Positions 5,179-7,868 of a stretch of DNA of 7,868 bases are shown piece by piece (position 1 is the first letter of the stretch; every line of letters starts with the position of its first letter). The stretch is from positions 1 to 7,868 of the forward strand of contig JAKACR010000126.1 in the NCBI GenBank assembly GCA_021821225.1, read 5' to 3'. This stretch comes from Bacillota bacterium (GTDB lineage: Bacteria > Bacillota > Bacilli > Alicyclobacillales > SLC66). A model generated the notes under the pieces. The model was not told where the DNA came from, made no database searches, and worked only from the letters and a program-made list of their open reading frames with translations. Position numbers and translations under genes: made by a program.

Positions 5179-6126
5179 TCAGTGCTGGGCGCCGGAGTGC
5201 TGGGCGTTGGCGTGTACGGCGTCGTTCTCGTTGTTCAGTATGATGTTCTTGTGCGTGCCGTATTCGTTCGTCCGCAGTTCCTCCTTGATGAGACTGTTGC
5301 GATGCAGCAGATCGATCACCTGGCTCGCCGTGTTGCTCGGTATGGCCAGATAGTCCGCAAGCCCGTCGCGCAACCACTTGGGTCCGAGATTTTTGGTTTT
5401 GTTCGCCGGCTGCGCGTGCCATTCACCGATGTAGGTGATTGCATCTTCGAGAAAATCCGCAGGGTTTTTAGGACTGATATCGACATTGAGAAACCGCAGC
5501 AAATCGTAACTTGTATGAGCGTAATTGCGAATGTCCGTATGTTTTGCAATCGCATCCTCGACATAGAACAATTCGACGTGTTTGCCGCGGTACAACATGC
5601 GGCTCATGATGGGAATCATGTCGCTGTCCGCCGTCACGAACACATAACAGGAGATATTTGGATCAGAATAGGAAGTCTCCATGGCGTCGATCGACAATTC
5701 GATATCGGATGCGTTTTTGGCTTTATCTTCATTTTTCCCGTTTGCGTAGACGTGCCTAATCTGAATCCGCTTTTTTTGCAGGCTCGTGAGGTTGGCGCCG
5801 ACCTGCTCAAAATCGGCGTAAGCCTTGAACATGCGGATGTTGTCGATCCCGTACAGATTCCACAGGCGTTCGAACAGGTTGCGTTCCGGGTCGTCGTGAT
5901 CGGGATCGTGGCGATAGCGGTTCATCAGTGTCCAGTACACGTTGTCATAGTCGACGAAAACAGCGACGTTTTCCTTCGGATTGATCTGAGTGGCGCGTGT
6001 CATTGCCATTTCCACCGCTTTGGAGACCACCTGTCCGAACACATTCGCGGACGCGAGGTCGTCCATTCTCATGTCGGCGGTTTCCCGGTGTTTGCCGCGC
6101 ACCCCCATAAGACGTTCATCGTTCAT
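5179..6126 (-). CDS. NYN domain (LabA/DUF88-like, PIN-fold) putative ribonuclease
   Basis: A 315-residue cytosolic protein with a NYN domain, the PIN-like fold of metal-dependent RNases. The core runs from about residue 53 to 200: VAVFVDYDNVYW with D59, D61 and N62; then NASDIELSIDAM with D141; then VFVTADSDMIPIM with D167 and D169, the usual acidic cluster. This is followed by RGKHVELFY. The C-terminal 90 residues (KWLRDGLADYLAIPSNTASQ, then VIDLLHRNSLIKEE) look like a winged-helix or LOTUS-like nucleic-acid binding module; that part is inferred. The frame continues to a GTG at 6150, but the ATG at 6126 has GGGGG (6137-6133) six bases upstream while the GTG has no SD. The flippase gene lies 153 bases upstream on the same strand, with no clear terminator or promoter between them, so read-through is possible. 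The target RNA cannot be told from the sequence. Confidence 0.87.
   Translation of the reverse strand: MNDERLMGVRGKHRETADMRMDDLASANVFGQVVSKAVEMAMTRATQINPKENVAVFVDYDNVYWTLMNRYRHDPDHDDPERNLFERLWNLYGIDNIRMFKAYADFEQVGANLTSLQKKRIQIRHVYANGKNEDKAKNASDIELSIDAMETSYSDPNISCYVFVTADSDMIPIMSRMLYRGKHVELFYVEDAIAKHTDIRNYAHTSYDLLRFLNVDISPKNPADFLEDAITYIGEWHAQPANKTKNLGPKWLRDGLADYLAIPSNTASQVIDLLHRNSLIKEELRTNEYGTHKNIILNNENDAVHANAQHSGAQH
5181..5206. repeat. 11-bp direct repeat in the 3' end of the NYN gene
   Basis: AGTGCTGGGCG occurs at 5181-5191 and 5196-5206, a period of 15 bases or five codons. It makes the extreme C-terminus AQHSGAQH, a short histidine-containing tail. Slippage-type duplication is the simplest explanation. 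Confidence 0.6.
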
Positions 6127-6279
6127 GAAGAGCCCCCAATCTTTGTGCACAGACGGTTACATACATTCGTTCTCCAAGTTTAAGCGAGTTTCCTGCAAGA
6201 ACCCTTGAAAGATCTCGGACGACAATTATCACGGCTGCACTACATGTATATGCTCGGTTTGCGCAATGCGACCCGCCGG

Positions 6280-7371
6280 TTACGATCCCTGACGGCGCCG
6301 TGCGAAGCGCGCTAACCACCACTGACTGAACAGTCCGAGTGGAACAGGCCACCAGAAAGTGGAAATCCGATACAACACAGTTCCCGCAATCGCTACTGGA
6401 GGCACCACGCCGAGCCAGGAGAGCGTTGTCGCGTACGCAACGTCCACGATGCCGAGTGTGGTCGGAGAAAGCGAGACGGTTGCAAACAACTGGGTGAGCG
6501 CATAGGCGAACAGCACCGTGCGCCCGGGCAACGAGACGCCAAAAGCCGTAAAACACAGGTGCAGCATGGCGATACGAAGCGCGTAGATGCCAAGCAAGAG
6601 CAGTGCGCACGCGACCGGATATCCCGGATGGGCACGCGCGACGCGCCATTCGTGCGGAATTTCCGTGCGCAGCCTCCGCAGTGTCGCGCCAACATGATGC
6701 CGCGATGGATGGGCCCGCGTGAGGTCTGCGGCAATTTGTCCGGTACTCTTTTTTGCTTCTGCTGTTTGCGCGGCAGATGCATCCGACCGGCTGAAATGGC
6801 GCCATGACCAGAGACCGAGAAACGCCGCCGCCGTTGCATAGGCAAGTGCGGTCCACAGGGTTGCGGCAACCAGGTGCGCGGCGGTCTGGTGCAGAAAGGA
6901 CAGGGACGCGACGCATGCAGCGATAAGCGGGATGAGCGAAACGTAACCGAGCGCGTTGAACCACGCGACGACGGCGATGGAATCGCGCAGGCCGAACGAC
7001 AGCCTGTTGCCCCAGAATACAAAGCCCGCGCCGCCTGACAGTCCCGAGGAAGGGAGCACCTCGTTGATCATGGTCGCCGAACAGACCATGGCGGCCAGAT
7101 GACGGACGGGAGGCCGGCGGCCGTGCATGCGGTACAACCATTGGTTCGCATACCCCAAGAGGAAGAGGAATCCGACCTCCGCCAGTCCCACAATGGCCAG
7201 AACGCGATAGTCCGCAGTGCGCAGATAAGGCACCGCCTGTGCTATGACACCGCGCGACCGCCATGCGAACAGCGCTGCCAGCAGCAGGATGCCGGCACTC
7301 CACAGACCAGTCCAGGGAATCGCGCGCAACCGCCGGTAAACGGAGGCGGACCGCTGTGAGTCTTTGCTCAT
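6280..7371 (-). CDS. Flippase-like integral membrane protein (LPG_synthase_TM / UPF0104 family)
   Basis: A 363-residue polytopic membrane protein resembling the transmembrane domain of MprF (lysylphosphatidylglycerol synthase) and AglD-type proteins, a family linked to lipid flipping or lipid-linked intermediates. It lacks MprF's cytoplasmic aminoacyl-transferase domain. Hydrophobic segments are visible near residues 20-37, 56-80, 125-150, 160-185, 245-280 and 285-355. The family's conserved loop is present as NEVLPSSGLSGGAGFVFWG, and the later conserved part as LSPTTLGIVDVAYATTLSWLG followed by LYRISTFWWPVPLG. A soluble loop rich in charged residues (about 188-240) separates the two halves. 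The ATG at 7371 has no SD. An extended -10 box (7389-7381) sits ten bases upstream, so the mRNA may be nearly leaderless. The substrate is unknown. The gene is divergent from the antiporter gene to its right. Confidence 0.87.
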   Translation of the reverse strand: MSKDSQRSASVYRRLRAIPWTGLWSAGILLLAALFAWRSRGVIAQAVPYLRTADYRVLAIVGLAEVGFLFLLGYANQWLYRMHGRRPPVRHLAAMVCSATMINEVLPSSGLSGGAGFVFWGNRLSFGLRDSIAVVAWFNALGYVSLIPLIAACVASLSFLHQTAAHLVAATLWTALAYATAAAFLGLWSWRHFSRSDASAAQTAEAKKSTGQIAADLTRAHPSRHHVGATLRRLRTEIPHEWRVARAHPGYPVACALLLLGIYALRIAMLHLCFTAFGVSLPGRTVLFAYALTQLFATVSLSPTTLGIVDVAYATTLSWLGVVPPVAIAGTVLYRISTFWWPVPLGLFSQWWLARFARRRQGS

Positions 7372-7380
7372 GGTTACTTT

Positions 7381-7389
7381 ATTGTATCA
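7381..7389 (-). promoter_or_regulatory. Extended -10 promoter element of the flippase gene
   Basis: On the minus strand TGATACAAT (7389-7381) matches the extended -10 consensus TGnTATAAT apart from one base in the hexamer. No convincing -35 hexamer lies 16-18 bases further upstream, as is common for extended -10 promoters. Transcription would start near 7374-7375, only 3-4 bases before the ATG. Confidence 0.5.
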
Positions 7390-7482
7390 CACGATCCGCT
7401 TTTTCACTCTGACCAAAGATGAACAACGGAGCTTTTTTGTCTGTGTTCGCGCGCGAAGGAGGATATGGGCGGACCGCTCCGT

Positions 7483-7488
7483 TATACT
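7483..7488 (+). promoter_or_regulatory. Possible -10 box of the antiporter gene
   Basis: TATACT matches five of six bases of the sigma-A -10 consensus. It would start RNA near 7495, in front of the SD GGGGTGGAG (7508-7516). No -35 hexamer is recognisable at the proper distance, so this is a weak call. Confidence 0.3.
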
Positions 7489-7521
7489 ATGGGCAAAGAG
7501 CGGGAGCGGGGTGGAGTCGTC

Positions 7522-7868
7522 TTGGCGGTGCGGGTGCGAGTGGCGGGGTGGCCGCTGACCGTGGCGGCCGTCGGCCTGTCGATGGCGGGATTTGTGCTGC
7601 ATGTGCCGTCTGGCGCGGCGTTTGTCCTGGAGGCACTCTCCGTATCTCTGCTGGCGCGGCATATCGGGTGGGCCACGGGCGGCCTTGCCAATGCGCATGG
7701 ACCGCAGATCGGCGCTCTGCTTAGCGCCGCGTTCGGCAATGTCGTTGAGTTGATGATCGCGATCATGGCTCTGCGCGCGGGACTGTACGATGTGGTGAAG
7801 GCGAGCATTGTCGGCAGCATGCTGGCCAATCTCCTTCTGACGCTCGGCGTTTGCATGATTGTCGGCGG
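7522..7868 (+). CDS. Ca2+/H+ antiporter (CaCA superfamily, CAX/ChaA-like), 3' end outside window
   Basis: An inner-membrane cation/proton exchanger that expels Ca2+ using the proton gradient. About 115 residues are visible before the window ends. They include the first membrane segment (VAGWPLTVAAVGLSMAGF) and the CAX alpha-1 signature: PQIGALLSAAFGNVVELMIA, then IMALRAGLYDVVKASIVGSM, then LANLLLTLG. The glutamate of GNVVE is the ion-binding residue in this family. The start is uncertain. I chose TTG 7522 because GGGGTGGAG (7508-7516) is five bases upstream and the length then fits relatives such as B. subtilis YfkE. ATG 7489 (no SD) and ATG 7465 (AAGGAGG only two bases upstream) are alternatives that would add a hydrophilic, charged stretch. 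The family call is firm; the start is not. Confidence 0.8.
   Translation, partial: MAVRVRVAGWPLTVAAVGLSMAGFVLHVPSGAAFVLEALSVSLLARHIGWATGGLANAHGPQIGALLSAAFGNVVELMIAIMALRAGLYDVVKASIVGSMLANLLLTLGVCMIVG

Noticed and set aside
5140..6183. Long plus-strand reading frame (347 codons) opposite the NYN gene
   Set aside because: It lies antisense to a protein with a clear NYN catalytic cluster. Its translation shows no family motif and it has no SD at its start.
6127..6279. Possible sigma-H promoter (GCAGGAAAC ... GAAT) and sigma-A sites before the NYN gene
   Set aside because: The sigma-H-like elements are 16 bases apart instead of 11-12, and no -35/-10 pair with acceptable spacing was found. Only small palindromes such as TACATGTA (6241-6248) are present.
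6116..7303. Minus-strand frame of 395 codons overlapping the flippase gene
   Set aside because: It is an alternate frame on the same strand. The other frame has the membrane segments and conserved LPG_synthase_TM loop; this one is Arg/Cys/His-rich and lacks them.
7419..7724. Plus-strand frame of 101 codons over the start of the antiporter gene
   Set aside because: It is out of frame with the CAX signature GNVVEL and has no SD; the antiporter frame explains the region.

Overview
The window looks like a chromosomal stretch from a GC-rich, endospore-forming member of the Bacillota. The spore-cortex amidase CwlD, the strong GGGGTGAT-type Shine-Dalgarno (SD) sites and the bacterial XPB helicase with its separate Helicase_C_3 partner together suggest the Alicyclobacillaceae or relatives. 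That placement is inference from gene content, not a database match. No phage, insertion-sequence transposase, CRISPR array, rRNA or tRNA is visible.

Left part, plus strand: the 3' two thirds of an XPB-type DNA helicase (2-1012) is followed after one base by a 556-residue partner with an XPB/Ssl2-like C-terminal domain (1014-2684), an evident two-gene operon. After 130 bases comes cwlD (2815-3582), whose ribosome binding site lies in an 8-bp inverted repeat. Next is an M42-family metallo-aminopeptidase (3721-4779), preceded by a perfect tandem 11-bp repeat that resembles a PhoP-type operator.

Middle, 4780-5178: a 399-base gap between convergent genes, rich in structure. It holds a strong 19-bp terminator hairpin usable in both directions. 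Upstream of it on the minus strand is a near-consensus sigma-A promoter (TTGACA, 17 bases, TATGAT) with no credible protein gene. Together they define a candidate small RNA of about 110 nt. A dyad abuts the promoter's -35 box, and a second hairpin lies beyond the terminator.

Right part: two minus-strand genes, a NYN/PIN-like RNase-domain protein (5179-6126) and upstream of it a flippase-like membrane protein of the LPG_synthase_TM family (6280-7371). Divergent from these, a Ca2+/H+ antiporter gene begins near 7522 and runs off the right edge. The flippase gene has an extended -10 box so close to its ATG that its mRNA may be leaderless.

The protein genes are mostly recognisable housekeeping families. 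The least explained and most interesting material is noncoding: the candidate sRNA, the SD-sequestering hairpin at cwlD, and the 11-bp tandem repeat before the peptidase gene.
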